Source: Tausonia pullulans (taxonomy: Eukaryota; Basidiomycota; Tremellomycetes; Cystofilobasidiales; Mrakiaceae). From it: a DNA stretch of 64,000 nt. The stretch covers positions 186,001 through 250,000 of the forward strand of contig OX637631.1 in the NCBI GenBank assembly GCA_951802195.1, written 5' to 3'. Below, in pieces: positions 37,607 through 48,261 of the stretch. The notes beneath the pieces are model-generated. The model saw nothing but the letters and a program-made list of their open reading frames with translations, ran no database searches and was not told where the DNA came from. Both the position numbers and the translations under genes were made by a program. Positions within the stretch are counted from its first letter, which is position 1. The number at the start of each line of letters is the position of its first letter.

Positions 37607-40600
37607 GGTAGGTGAAGGGGACGGGTAGAGAAGCCGCGTGGTCGGGCAGAGCCGTCGGTGGAAGTTGAGGGAGGAAGTCGGGGTGCGTCCTTGTTCGCCC
37701 TCCTGCTCCTCTCTCTTGCCTGAACGCAGGCCAGGGGGGCCATGCGGAGCCGCTCTCATAACAATGACTTGATGCAGAATAAAATATCTAGATCGCTTTG
37801 GCATGCGGATCCGGATCCGGCTGGCGATCTAGCGTGTGTGAACACCAAGAAGAAGAAGGGAAGGATGGGAAAGACGCGACGCGCGTCAGAAGAGGGCGAC
37901 GCGTCAAGGAAGTGAGAAATCGCGGCGGAGGCCGACAACACCGAGAGCGCTGTGGTCAACCCCTGACCACCATCATCTACTCATGTCGCTACTCCGCCCT
38001 TACCCACCACGGTCTTGAAAGAGATCCTTGGTCTCGCCCTTAGTTCCGGCGATGGCCCTGTCATGTCCCAATCAGCGGTCACCATTCCTCGTGGAGATGT
38101 CCTTCGCAGCATTCCGCGAGTTGTACATGTCTTTTTTCTGCTTCCCCCTCAACGACACACCGAGGGGCCTTTGATGACACTCTCGCGCCCCAGACCAGTC
38201 TCCTCCATCGCCTGCGACTCGATGAGAGCCTTGCGCCCAACTATCTCCACCGCCGTGGCTTTTTTTTCCTCTCTCTTCCGGCCCCTTTACGCTGGTACAC
38301 TTTCTCCGCTGCAAATGTGAGGAGGCGATGCTGCAGTTTGCACATCTTTTTCGATCGTCCACAGCACTTCCTCGGGTGCCGACTGCCCTTGTAGCGTGGC
38401 ATCCAGTCGCCCCGTGCTCTAATAAGTAATGTAGCAATGAGAACAAGATTCTTTAGAACTTATCAGGAAGCTCCCTCTACCATCCCCCTTGGTCAGCTAT
38501 ATCCCCTGTGTTGGCAACTGGCACCTGTCCGTATCTGAACGGGTACGGCACAACTCAGCTTGGCTAGCTCCGTCCGCTAGTCCTATGCCCGCAGATATTT
38601 TGGCTTCTCTCTCTTTCTCTTTGCACGGCATGGGAACTCACTCAGGGACTCTAAGGGCGCATGCCTGTAGGTTAACAGGTGGGATAGAGATCCTGAACCC
38701 GAATGACAGATGCATCACTCCTTGGAGCATAGCCGGCCTCCACATGACCCCTCTCCGGCTCGCCAGCCTTTTTCCACTGCATAACACCCGAACTCTCAGG
38801 TTGATGCGCTTTCAGGGAAACCTTTTTCGAGCACCAGAGCCGCTGCGAGTTTTCTTGACGCCTTATCAGTCAAAGGTGAAAGTTGGTGGCGTAGCCCTTC
38901 TCGAAACGTAACCAAATTACTTCGGTTCGGTTCGTTTGGCCAATCCTTGCGCACGCATGGACGAGCCTCTTTGCCTGATCGCTCCTCTTCAGAGGCTTTT
39001 GCACCAAGCGGCACACCACGCTGTGCCAAATAGCCAACACCCACAATGATCTTCATGCGACACCTTCTCTTATCCAGTTCGCGACAGAGACGCATCCAAC
39101 CACATCAAGGCCTGCATCGGGCGATATTCGTCTCCTTCAGGGGAGATCTGTCATATTTTTCCTCTCAAGTGCGTGTCCCGTTATTATAGGAGTTCAAGAG
39201 GGTCTTGTCTGATGTCACTGCTCTGCTCTTCTCGAATCGAAGTCCTCGCCGTCAAAACCCGGATGACGAAGAGGTGGACTTGCCTTCTCTGACTGGGAAA
39301 AATGTCCACTCTCCCGTCGTTTATAAGTAGTCACTCCCTACATCTTTGACAGTCTGTCGCTGCTTTCTCTGTGACATTACGACCAGGCGATGGCTTAATG
39401 CACGTGTGTTCTTGGAACGCATCATCGTATGCGACATCGCCCATCCGAAAGCATCGCACGACCACCTCCCGGGATGCTGCGCCATGGGGCGAGAGATAGT
39501 ATCTCTTCTCTTTCTGGTGGCGAACTTGGCAATGCCCCTCTTGCTCGTTTTCGAAGGCTCAGCGGATCTCGGCTTGCAAATCGCCTTCACCTTAAATGAG
39601 ATGAGATCAAGGTGTTCGTTAAGGGGTGGGTCGAGTGTAATTTAACGAGCTACTTTTTCGTCTCTCACAGAGACAATCTGCCTCCTTGCGTGTCCGACAA
39701 TCTCTCCGGAGGTCTCATCCACCGATGTTGACGTCGGCGTTTCAGGACATCGACGTCCATTTTTATCGAGCTGAGTCTCGGCGACCTCCTCGGGCTGACC
39801 GCCTTCGCTCTGCCAACGAGGAATCGTCTGCCCGGGGGCAATGCTTTTCCGGCTTCACGTGACCATTCTCTCAGGGAAGAGAACCAATCGGCTAGTCGTC
39901 CACTCGAATTCTCAAAAAGAGATGGCCTCCCGCTCGCTGATGTCGCCGAGTTCGATGGAAACTGATAACGCACAGTTGAGAATCTTACTCGCTTACCTGC
40001 ACGTTCTAAGCGAAAGAGCTATGCTTCTCGGATGGCCGCTTAATGACTCTCGGTTAACCAACAACGCGTATCTGTCAAGTAGGAAGACGACGGGGAACGC
40101 TCCTCAGCTCTTGCCCCTCCGCCTCCTTAGCCGTGCGTGAGTGGTGCTCTGTCTTGTTATCTACTTCTCCGCCACCTTGATAAGGACCTGCGCTGACTTC
40201 TTCCTGTTACCCTTCCATCTACTACGTAGTCTGATAGCTGGCTCTAGCATGCTCAAGGTTAAAGTCGGGCCCCGCAGGTCGTCGGTGCCATCGTGCAGAG
40301 CTTGTCTTCAAGCTCTCGCGCTTCAACTTGGCTATCAGGAGGGCAGTCATAACCTTCTTCGGGCATTCCTAGCCGAGGCCTTGAAGGGGCACCGCACCGG
40401 CTTGCTCCCGTGCAAGCTTATGATGTCGGCGTCGTCGCCCATCTCGAGCAGAGCAAATCCACTTCGATAGTGGCCTCGATGCAGATGTCAGGTCCACACC
40501 CTCTACTTTATGTCTCCTTTCCTCCCATTTAAGCTGCAAGCGCGGCGCGAATCAAGGTTGAGAGAGGACGAAAGTAAGAAACAGAGACAGGGACACTCGA

Positions 40601-41051
40601 CATCCTCCTCCCTTCAAATGCGGATCCTTCTGGGCCGGTTACAAGGATTGCGGGCTGGAGAAAAAGCTGTAGCGAGTGGAAGAGAATCGTGCCGACTGTA
40701 GGTCGACGTGAGCCGAGAATTGCGCCGAGCTCAAAACCACTTGCCGATCATGAAAGAACGCACTCGGGTTACCATTTTGTAAGGTGAATGCCACTTGTCA
40801 ACTCAACAAGAATCAATTGAGGGACAATATTCATGCCATGCCTATACACGTACGGCCGAGCAAGGGCCAGAGGGGGTAACAAGGAGAAAGCAAGCAAAGT
40901 AATACGTGATACACAGGTGAGGGGACAAGGCCGGGGAGTGGTGATAAAAAGTTAGACGCAGACGCATGATGTGCGTCTGCGCAATGCGGAAGAAATTTAG
41001 ACAGGGTCTTGTAAACAACGAGAGAGAAAACTGAAGCACTCCCTCCATGAT
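37607..41051. other. 3.4-kb gene-free stretch
   Basis: The longest region without a supported gene. It is less GC-rich than the coding parts and has only short frames on both strands. None carries a recognised domain or joins into a plausible exon chain. The last 300 bases or so probably contain the 3' UTR of the sugar porter; the first 200 bases contain the LSH leader. I see no tandem repeats, terminal repeats or transposase-like motifs. Confidence 0.5.
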
Positions 41052-43671
41052 CTAGTCGGAAGCCTCGCGGCGGAGACCGTTAGGCTTCTCGCCCTCGTTC
41101 TCGATAAACTCGCCCTGGGAGCCGGCGAAGCGACCACCCTTAGCCTCGCCCTTCCACGTCTCTGAAGGCTTGTTATCGATCGACGTCTGGTACGATGGCC
41201 AGGACCTGGTGGGCACCTCGAGCTCGATCATCTGTGGGAAGAAGGGAGAGGGAGAGAGAGGTGGCAAGTCAGCGATTAATTGAGCGGCATGAGTCACGCA
41301 GCACTGGGCGAAAACCTTGCACGCATGCAGCACGACCCAGCTGGATGGAAAAGAAAGGGGAACGTACCATATTGATGTCTTCGAGCGAGCGGCCGAGGGT
41401 CTCAGGGATGTAGGCCCAGACGAAGACGGTACCAATGAGCGCGCCACCGGCGTAGATGTAGCAGACCTTGGGACCGAGGTTCGCCGACTCCGGGTTGTAG
41501 AGGTACGGCAACGTGAATGTTACAGCCCAGGCGCAAACCCAGAATGCGCTACAAATACGAGGAAAGTGGCAGAGTCAGTATGGGGCCGAGAGACAGGTGG
41601 GTATTGAGCGCACACCGCCGCTCGCAGTCTGGCGACGCAGTGCACCTACACCTCCGCCTCAGCAGGGTCCGCAGCTTGCAGCCCGACTCCAGGCCAAGAG
41701 GAGAAAAATCCCCTAGAGGTAGGGAACTGAAGCGAGACGAGATACGTACGCAGTGGCGATACCCATGATCTTGTTCCTGTTCTTTCCAGCGGCGAGCTCG
41801 GTCGCAACGACCCAAGCGAGTCCACCCCACGCGAGGTTGAAGACAAAGCTACAAGGAAAAGATCAAACATCAGGAAAATTCATCGACAAGTCAGAGAGGA
41901 GTAACGTACACGAAAATGATGATGAGGGCAGCGATGGCCGAGTTGATGGCCTTAGTGGACGGCACAGTGCCGAGAATACCGATGACAAGCATGATAAGGA
42001 ACATGATGAAGGAAGTCGAGATGAGGAGAGGGCGGCGGCCGTAGCGGTTGACAATGAAGCTGATGATGGGAATAGAGGTAAGCGTTAGCACTAGACAGGG
42101 ATCGCGCGCGTGGCTGAATACGAGCGACCTACAAGGAGCAGAGGACACCAACGACCTCAACAACATCGGTAACAATGGTGATAGTGAAGGGGTCGGCAAC
42201 CTCGATGGAGCGGAAGAAGGTGGTGGCATAGGAGAAGATGAACTGAACACCGTTGATCTGCTGGCAGACAAGGATACCGAATGCACCGAAGAACTAGAAG
42301 CGAAACCATCGTCAGTAAGAGTATTTTGAACGAGAATAATGCAAGAGCATCCACCTTCTTCTTTTGGACACCCTTGAATAGATCTCCCCAACGGGACTCT
42401 CCACCGGACTCGCGGGCCTCAGCGGCCTTGGCATCAAGAACGACCTTGATCTCCAGTTCCTGATCGAAGCCTTCGTTGTTTTTGTGCACGCGCCCGAGAG
42501 CATGGCGAGCATCATCGACGCGGTCCTTGGAGAGGAGCCAACGAGGGCCTGGCGCAGAGATGATTGTCGATCAGTGCCGCAGACATCTCGGGATATCGAC
42601 GCAAAATCCACTCACTCTCAGGGACGATGAGCAGACCTCCGCCGATGATGAGGCAGATAGCAAAGTTGAAGGCAATCGGGAACCGGTAGGAGAACGTCGT
42701 CGTGGAGTTCTTGGTGCCTTGGGCGACGACGGCTCCGATGACCTGACCGATGGCGAGGAAGAGTTGCCATCCAGAGACGATCGTTCCACGAATGTGGGCG
42801 GGCGGAATCTCGGAGAGATAGAGCGTCGTGCAGTTGGAGACGATTCCGACACCCATGCCGAGGATCAGACGTCCCACGATGAGGAGAGGTTTGGAACCGG
42901 TGACAATGAGTTGAAGACTGGAAGACACATCCACACATCATGGGTCAGGGCGGTCAAGTTGGATAGGAAATAAGAGGAGATACTCACAGAGTTCCGAAGG
43001 CAGCGAGGATGATGGCAGCAAGCATGGCGCCCTTGCGACCAGACTTGTCTCCGATAAATCCAGCGGAGAGCGATCCAACGACCTCTCCAACCTGGACGAT
43101 GGAGGCATAGAGAGACTGGTCGCCGGAGGGGATGATCTTCTCGTTATTCTCGGCGCTGAACACTCCAAAGTCCTCTTTGAAGACGTGCATCTCGAGGATA
43201 CTGTCGAGAAAGACGGATAGAGGTCAGGAACGGATGAATCAACTGCGCGCGTTCCGGAGGCGCCAATGAATTTACCCGGTGAAGCTACGCGGAGGGGGTG
43301 TTATATCGATGATATCAGCCTCTGATGTGGACAAAGCCAAGGTATGTTGCGCCATGCCGATCTACGCACTAGGTACCCTGTGAGCAACAAAGGCGAGAGC
43401 AGCGATTAGCTTCAGCTACATCGGTGAGCAATGGCGCACGCGAGTTTTTCTGCTCACATCGTAACCGTAAAGGATGGCTCCGAAGACAAAGACACCGCCT
43501 GTTTCGTGTCAAAGATCGGTTGTCAGCCAATATCAACTTTAAATCGGCGCCGACGACGACGACGCCCATGTTGGGTGCACAGTAAGGCACGTCGACCGAC
43601 TCACAGAAGAGGATCGCGCGACGATTAGACTTCGCAAACAACCCGTCGCCTGCGCTGAGAGCAGCGAACAT
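41052..43671 (-). CDS. MFS sugar porter
   Basis: Twelve-helix sugar:proton symporter or facilitator. The start is MFAALSAGDGLFAKSNRRAI. Helix 1, GGVFVFGAILYGYD, continues through two microexons of 8 nt (43370-43377) and 9 nt (43276-43284) to read GYDGTYFTGILEMHVFKEDF. Sugar-porter motifs: GFIGDKSGRKGA (loop 2-3), VVSNCTTLYLSEIPPAHIRG-like loop 4 with SEIPPAHIRGT, FGAFGILVCQQINGVQF (helix 7), VNRYGRRPLL (loop 8-9) and YIPETLGRSLEDIN (after helix 12). The C-terminal tail is VPTRSWPSYQTSID...LRREASD. The Q-Q-INGVQF helix suggests hexose or alpha-glucoside transport; the sequence cannot settle the substrate. Confidence 0.93.
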
Positions 43672-45100
43672 GATGATGGTGAATTTAGGTAGGGGAGGTG
43701 GAGGTGGCGGTGACGGGCTGGCGAAGCTAGTCTGACTAAATGAGCAACGAGAAGGGGGAGGGAGGAGGAGGAAGGGGAAGAGGGCGAAAGGGAGGGGGGA
43801 CCGGTGGGGCTTGTGTTGGTTCTGGGGCAACGAGGACGAGGGGCGAGAAAAGAACAAGACATGAGAGAGGAGAAAGGGAAGAGCCACCTCAGGGCCCACC
43901 CGAGACGATGTTGAGGGGCCCGGTTTAAATCATGGGGAGGTCCTAAAGAGAAGCGCCCGCAAGTGCGGAGATGAAGGCCTACCACAATCACTCACCGGGG
44001 TCGCCACAAAGCTTGGTACATCGGTCTTCTCTGCCGCTAGTGCTCGGGACGAGCGCCGCAAGACCCGCACTCGTTCGGCCGCGGGATTGTTCTCCGCGGC
44101 TGGAGTCTCCACTTGACCTGGGTCCCGGCTCCTCGGATCTTCCGGAAAGTCTGCATCGATGACGCAGGGGGCTCCTGAAAGAGGTTTCACGATGTGAGCC
44201 CCAGCTCTTCCCACTACGAAAAGCAGTGGTCGCTTTCGCTCGATCTCGCGTTTTTGATCTCCCCGCAATTCTCTGCTTGTGGAGGAGCGCTTGCTTGCCA
44301 GCATGACAGGGGGCAAAATGTATGAATTGTCAGGCACCTCTTGCTTTTTTTGATCAGCTTTCCAATCCATCGCGTACTACCCAATTTTGCTTTGTCTGTC
44401 CTTGATCAGCCAGAAGAGTCAGACGATATCGGGCAATTTCGATGACGTTTCTGCATGGCGGAAAGCTCGTCCCAAGCACTTTCGGGCATAAACAGAGATG
44501 GGCCCACTGTCATATCATGGGCTGAACTCGCGCGCGGGTATCCCACTAGTGAGACAGCTTGTCATATGAACGTGAACAGATCGTCGTGGGGCTTGTGGCG
44601 GGGCAACGAGCAGTAATGCCAGCTGTCGCTATACGCCCTTTGTCAGCTGGCGATCACCTCTGTGTCTCTATGGTCTTCAAGCTCGATTAAGTGGCATTGT
44701 CTAAACTATAGAGGGCCACCAACTTGACACCAGAAAGTCCGGGCGTCGAGAAATTGAGAGCGGCGTCGAGCCAAATGGCGGCCGGTGTACCGATCGCCAG
44801 CCCTTACGATCCTGGTGCTCTGTTATTTGCGCTGGTCACGACACGACGGAGTTGACCACTCACCCGGCGGAGAAGAGGAACTTTGTATGACCAAATGGAT
44901 GAGCCAATAATTCACGCTCACCCGCGGACGCCGGTCGCTTCGCTGGGCCGAGTCGAGGAGACAAACAACACTAACGACGACCACCCTCGACGTTTCCTCT
45001 CATGACACGCTGACGGGTAACGATGGGAACTCCGAGTATCCAAGTATGCGCATCTATATATAGCATGAGGGAAATGCTCCGACGGAGCTGGTTCGGGCGA
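43672..45100. other. long upstream region of the sugar porter
   Basis: About 1.4 kb between the sugar porter start and the APT1 stop. An open frame at 43930-44370 (minus, 146 codons) has plausible composition but no homologous motif and no clear splice partners, so I do not call it a gene. A GCGGGG box near 44,598 resembles a Mig1/CreA-type glucose repressor site, which is only suggestive at this distance. Confidence 0.4.
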
Positions 45101-46202
45101 TTAGTCCTCGCCCTCAACGATCCAGTAAGCCGGGGCATCGAGCTTCTGGTCTCCCTTGAGGAAGGGAACTTTGGAATAACAAAGGGACGAGGGATTGTGT
45201 TAGCAACAGCGCAACACACCCTAATAAAATACGAGGAAGACAATGACAACATGGCTACTCACGTCCAACAACAAAGAGGTACTCGACGACCTTTCCCCCA
45301 GCAAGCTTGACGAGCTTGCCGGCGGCCGAGGCGGAGCCACCAGTAGCGATGAGGTCGTCGACAACAAGAACGGTCTGGCCCTCTTTGATCGAATCCTTCT
45401 GGAGCTCAAAGGCGTCATCTCCGTACTCAAGCGTGTAGGTGACCTTGTGGCACTCTCCGGGGAGCTTCTTGGCCTGGCAAGAGTGTGAGAAGGCTAATCA
45501 GACCAACGGCATGATAGGGACGAGAAAAGTAATGGGATGTCGGACCTTGCGAACGGGGACGAAGCCGGCCTGGAGACGAAGGGCAAGAGGAGGACTAGCA
45601 TTGCGCACGGAAGAGTTGAAAAGAGACAGACAAACAGGAGACAGGACAGGAGGTGGAGGGGGAGATAAGACTTGTCAGTATGCGCGCTGACCAAAGGAGA
45701 CTCCGCCGCGGAGGGCCTGCACGCACCCAAGGAGGAAGCCACGGGCGTCAAGTCCGACAACGACATCGATCTTGGAAACGCCGGCCTTCGGCAGGGTGAC
45801 GGTGTAGATGTGGTTCATGAAGTGGGTGAGAAGCATCTCAAAGTCCGAAGGCGAGCGGAGGAGGGGGAGGAAGTCGATGAAGGTGATTCCGGGGATGGGC
45901 TGGAGACAGGACGCAGCTAGGGTGTTAGAAACAAGAGCAGCGTACATGAAGGGCAGCGACAGGTGCCCTCAAGCAGCGACACATACGAAGTTGGCTGAAC
46001 ATGCGGGCAAGGAAGGAAGCCACGTGGGTGGGTATCGACAGAGTGCATGTGCGCGCAAGCGCGAGAAGACACGACCATCAGCTTGGATCCAGACGAATGA
46101 GGACGGCTTCTACGCACGGTGGAGTCCCATCTTGGACTTGAGGAGGGCGACATCGGCCGAGGGGACGGCGACGGTCGTCGAGGTAGGAGTAGGCTCGGCC
46201 AT
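45101..46202 (-). CDS. APT1: adenine phosphoribosyltransferase
   Basis: Purine salvage enzyme making AMP from adenine and PRPP in the cytosol. The N-terminus is [20 protein letters not shown] followed by [10 protein letters not shown]. The core is [11 protein letters not shown], then [14 protein letters not shown] (PRPP-loop region), [34 protein letters not shown] and the PRPP-binding signature [14 protein letters not shown]. It ends [10 protein letters not shown]. Introns split the gene four or five times. It is divergent from the Ap4A phosphorylase gene over 345 bp. Confidence 0.96.
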
Positions 46203-46547
46203 GGCTGAGAAGACACGAAGCAACGACGCGCGCGCATCAAGCGAGCAGCTTGTTAGCAAGCGGGGTCCAAGTGCGCTTGCTTCGAAAGCGGGACTGGACG
46301 ACTAGCTGGCTGGACGAACCGAAGAGAAGGAGAGGGAGAGGATGTGGTTGCGTAGCTCCGGGCGAGAAACCAATAAATTCCCAGCTGGCCCGAAGTGCTT
46401 CGCCTCGCCTTCCTCCGCGTCAGGGAGCTATCGACGCGTGGGCCGCCCAGGCTGAGCGTCCCGTGCGCCAGGACAGGCTCTCGCTCGAGGAATGCAAAGG
46501 GCAAGAGACAGGCTGCCTGTTCACCTCACTCTCGATATCCCCTTCTC
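46203..46547. promoter_or_regulatory. divergent promoter, APT1 / APA
   Basis: About 345 bases between two divergent starts of adenine-nucleotide genes. No recognisable shared operator. Confidence 0.5.
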
Positions 46548-48155
46548 ATGCTCGCCCCGTACAAGCAGCTCGTCAAGAGTATTCCGGCGCAATATGACAA
46601 GGTAATCCGCCACTCTAGATCGCCCACAAGACTTAGATGGATTGAGGCTGACCTGTCGTCCGTCACGAAGGCCCGCGCCAGCGGCGACCTGCTCGCGTAT
46701 GAGTCGATGGCCGAGAATGTCGAGGACGCTACGCGCGGCTTTCGAGTGAGTGTCTTCTCCCTCGACTCAGAGAGACAGCTAACGCTCGAGGACTGCAGTT
46801 CGAGATGCGGGTCTGCCCAGCCCTCCAGGCCAAGGCCGACGCGAAGAAGGCGGAGCTTGCAGCTTCGGGTAATGCGAGCAAGGACGACGGGACGACCGAC
46901 CCTGCTGCCAAGCGACAGAAGCCGTCAGACCCCTTTGAGGGCCCGTATGACACCGATCTCTACATTGGCAGGGTTGAGGGCGAGGAGCCCATGGTCGCTC
47001 TTTTGAACAAGGTGAGTTGTGTGAGAATCAGTCCATTGGAGAGCGCGTCCTGACGCTGAGCCTCGCGTGCCTTGTCTGTCCATCTCGAACCCCAGTTCTC
47101 CGTCGTCCCGTTCCACTTCCTTCTCGTCTCTGAGCGTACGTCAGACGCTTCTATGGTCGCTTGATGGCTGCCGACCTCCACTGCAGAGTTCCAATCTCAG
47201 TCGTCACCCCTCAACCCGGAGCACCTTACCCACGCGTATCTCACGCTTCTCGCGCTCAAGGCGGAACGCCGGGTGTGTAGAGTCGCAGTATACGAGGCGG
47301 GCAGACTGCTCGGACGCTTATGCTGCTTGTCCAGGACTCGATCGCCATATACAACTCTGGCGAGGCGTCTGGTGCGAGCCAGAGGCGACGACAGTCAGTT
47401 CACAGACAGCTAGCATCGGTTGCTACCCTTTCCTGACACCCGCATCTGCTTCTCCAGCCTTCAGTTCGTCCCTGTCGAGGGTGGCCTCTGCCCATTGGAT
47501 GAGTGGGCCATGAATGCCCAGGTCGAGCGCGAGGGTAAGCCGACGCGCATATTCATGCTCGCCTTCAAGACCTCAGGCGTTGACTGTGGTTCTTTTCTCT
47601 CTTCAAAACAGAACTTCCCTTTGCAGTCGACCTCCCCTTCTCGCACTCGATCCACCGGCTCCCCAAGAACCTCACCTTCTCCTCTGCGAAGGTGGAGAAG
47701 ATCCAGGAAACGCTCCTAAAGGCTTACATCTCGCTTCTTAATGCTTCGCACACCCAGTCAGTCTCTTGCTTTATCGTTTTCTTCGACTCCGACTTCGTCA
47801 CTCACTTACATATACACGCGCACGCACACGTATACGCAGAATCTGGTCCCAGCCGCCCGAGTCTACCACCCCCGGCAAGCGCGGGGAGCCCCTCTCCTAC
47901 AACCTCGTCCTCACCCTCTCCCACCTCGCCATGGTCCCCCGGTTCAAGGAGAAGTCGGACCTGGTCACGCCGACGCTCTCGCTCAACTCGCTCGCGTTCG
48001 CGGGCATGATCCTCTGCCAGTCGCCCGAGCAAGTTCAGAGCGTACTCGACAAGGGCGTAGCGAACGTCCTTGGGAGCGTGGCGTTTGAGCGGCAGGAGGA
48101 GCCGGCGGCCAAGGATGCCGACGAGGTGGCGCAGGCAGCTCTGATGGAGCTCTGA
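46548..48155 (+). CDS. APA2: diadenosine tetraphosphate phosphorylase (ATP adenylyltransferase)
   Basis: Apa1/Apa2-family enzyme of the HIT superfamily, which phosphorolyses Ap4A to ADP and ATP. The start is MLAPYKQLVKSIPAQYDK, then ARASGDLLAYESMAENVED (K-A-x-x-SGDL region) and FEMRVCPALQAKADAKKAEL. DPFEGPYDTDLYIGRVEGEE precedes NKFSVVPFHFLLVSE, where the family places the strand that carries the nucleotide. Later: PLNPEHLTHAYLTLLALK, then QLQFVPVEGGLCPLDEW, SYNLVLTLSHLAMVPR and SLNSLAFAGMILCQSPEQVQ. About seven introns. The family assignment is strong; I cannot tell Apa1 from Apa2. Confidence 0.93.
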
Positions 48156-48261
48156 TAGAGCTCTGATGTGGAAATCACCTTTCTATCTTTCTTTTTCTTT
48201 CTGCCCTTTGGCACGAGCTCGGGAAAAGCATACATCAGTCCTTCGTCGATCAGTCGTCCTC

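Noticed and set aside
38640-38720. Possible tRNA, from a GGTTCAGG-like box on the minus strand
   Set aside because: No matching A box or foldable cloverleaf around it.
40290-40480. Minus-strand LLEMGDDADI-like peptide that looks faintly like an ankyrin repeat
   Set aside because: Only one unit can be read, and it is soon followed by stops; this is likely chance.
43930-44370. 146-codon frame on the minus strand upstream of the sugar porter
   Set aside because: No recognisable motif or splice partners, and it would sit in the porter's promoter; support is too weak to call a gene.
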